NCBI GenBank assembly: GCA_947504045.1 | Contig: CANNFY010000001.1 | Location: 1,426,001-1,490,000 of the forward strand | Source of the DNA: an uncultured Maribacter sp. | Lineage (GTDB): Bacteria > Bacteroidota > Bacteroidia > Flavobacteriales > Flavobacteriaceae | Length of the DNA stretch: 64,000 nt | Reading direction: 5' to 3' | Shown here: one piece after another, positions 63,395 to 64,000 of the stretch | Layout of the letters: each line of letters opens with the position of its first letter | Position numbering within the stretch: position 1 is the stretch's first letter | Made by a program: the position numbers and the translations under genes | The notes under the pieces: model-generated | Told to the model about the DNA's origin: nothing | The model's input: the letters and a program-made list of their open reading frames with translations, nothing else | Database searches by the model: none

Positions 63395-64000
63395 ATGAAA
63401 TATTATTTCTCTTTCTTTTTAATTTGTTTTGCAACAATTGCTTTTGGACAAACAGATTCAATTTTACCAGCAAAACAAACAGATACAATTTCCAAAACAT
63501 TAAAACCAAGACCTAGAAAAGGAGAAGGTCCAAAAAAAGGAGATAGTGTTGTTGTAACAATTAAAGACTATAAGATTATAACCTACGCAAGAGACACTAC
63601 CTATTTAGATACTACATTAACAATTCAAAAAGAATTTAAATATAATTACATAAGAAAAGACGATTTTGAGTTAATGCCTTTTGCAAATGTTGGGCAGCCA
63701 TATTCAAAACTCGGAGTTACTTTTAACAACACAAGCTATTATCCAAAAATAGGAGCAAAAGCAAAGCATTTTAATTATGCAGAGGTAGAAGACATTAAAT
63801 ATTATAATGTAGCAACCCCAATGACAGAGCTTTTTTTTAAAACCACTTTTGAACAAGGGCAGTTATTAGATGCAATGTTAACATTTAATACCTCCAGAAG
63901 ACTTAATTTTTCATTAGGCTTTAAAGGCTTTCGTTCTTTAGGAAAATACCAAGATAATCAAGCAGAATCCGGGAATTTTAAAGCAACCGCAAACTACCTT
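63395..64000 (+). CDS. Putative porin, N-terminal part
   Basis: 202 codons are visible; the gene runs off the right edge. The product starts MKYYFSFFLICFATIAFG, a signal peptide cleaved near GQ, then a basic Pro-rich linker (KPRPRKGEGPKKGD) and beta-strand-rich sequence: FELMPFANVGQPYSKLGVTF, KAKHFNYAEVEDIKYYNVAT, MTELFFKTTFEQGQLLD. This is the Bacteroidota putative porin family (Porin_10 type), an outer-membrane barrel. The rest must be read in the adjacent sequence. Confidence 0.82.
   Translation, partial: MKYYFSFFLICFATIAFGQTDSILPAKQTDTISKTLKPRPRKGEGPKKGDSVVVTIKDYKIITYARDTTYLDTTLTIQKEFKYNYIRKDDFELMPFANVGQPYSKLGVTFNNTSYYPKIGAKAKHFNYAEVEDIKYYNVATPMTELFFKTTFEQGQLLDAMLTFNTSRRLNFSLGFKGFRSLGKYQDNQAESGNFKATANYL

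Overview
The window looks like a chromosomal segment of a marine member of the Flavobacteriaceae (Bacteroidota). The DNA is strongly AT-rich. Start codons mostly lack Shine-Dalgarno sequences. Many genes are preceded by the Bacteroidota -7 promoter box TAnnTTTG. Secreted proteins are dominated by lipoproteins, and several families seen here (DUF5522, GSCFA, DUF4230, an alginate-lyase-like PL7 enzyme, a putative porin) are typical of this group. The genus cannot be settled by reading alone. No CRISPR array, integrase, transposase or rRNA gene was seen.

Layout. 1-2.8 kb: the 5' part of glpD and a DUF255 thioredoxin-fold lipoprotein. 3-11.3 kb: an RND tripartite pump (TolC-like, AcrB-like, adaptor) and a MATE exporter, divergent from an AraC regulator. 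11.4-17 kb: an initiator tRNA, an alanine/sodium symporter, the GTPases Era and Der, and a beta-propeller lipoprotein. 17-20.3 kb: an M23 peptidase / MerR / LemA / TPM / TPM operon. 20.4-31 kb: alaS, GSCFA, DUF4230, small conserved genes, a PLP desulfhydrase-like enzyme, a glucosaminidase, hemL and an MFS/AraC pair. 31-38.7 kb: a 613-residue PLP enzyme, a hydrolase, a PL7 lyase, MscS, and an SDR/AraC pair. 38.8-41.1 kb: small secreted or membrane-anchored proteins, including a paralogous pair. 41-46.4 kb: a DASS transporter, an AbiH-type abortive infection gene directly behind lysS, a Pmp3 peptide and lipB. 46.4-60.1 kb: the accessory region discussed below. 60.1-64 kb: a large lipoprotein, rnhB and the start of a putative porin.

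The most interesting part is 46.4-60.1 kb. An ECF-type sigma factor (53264-53830) is followed 4 nt later by a single-pass membrane protein with TPR-like repeats (53835-54563), a likely anti-sigma factor. Six promoter regions in the area carry the same bipartite element, GTTAACC, exactly 15 nt, then CATwAAAN. They lie before the sigma gene itself, a collagen-like/propeller lipoprotein, a kelch lipoprotein operon, a propeller lipoprotein, a collagen-like lipoprotein, and an operon of OmpA-like protein, two secreted proteins and a TPR-CHAT caspase-like protease. A seventh, degenerate copy precedes a second collagen-like lipoprotein. This reads as an autoregulated sigma factor with its local regulon. 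The CHAT protein has a signal peptide and a C-terminal membrane anchor, so it should sit in the periplasm next to the TPR domain of the putative anti-sigma factor. My proposal is a protease / anti-sigma / sigma envelope-signalling circuit. The cleavage step is inference only.

One gene of this regulon, the beta-barrel protein at 49750-50380, has its start codon followed by a run of nine A residues that puts the signal peptide out of frame. One A fewer restores a perfect signal peptide, so this is either phase variation or a sequencing error.
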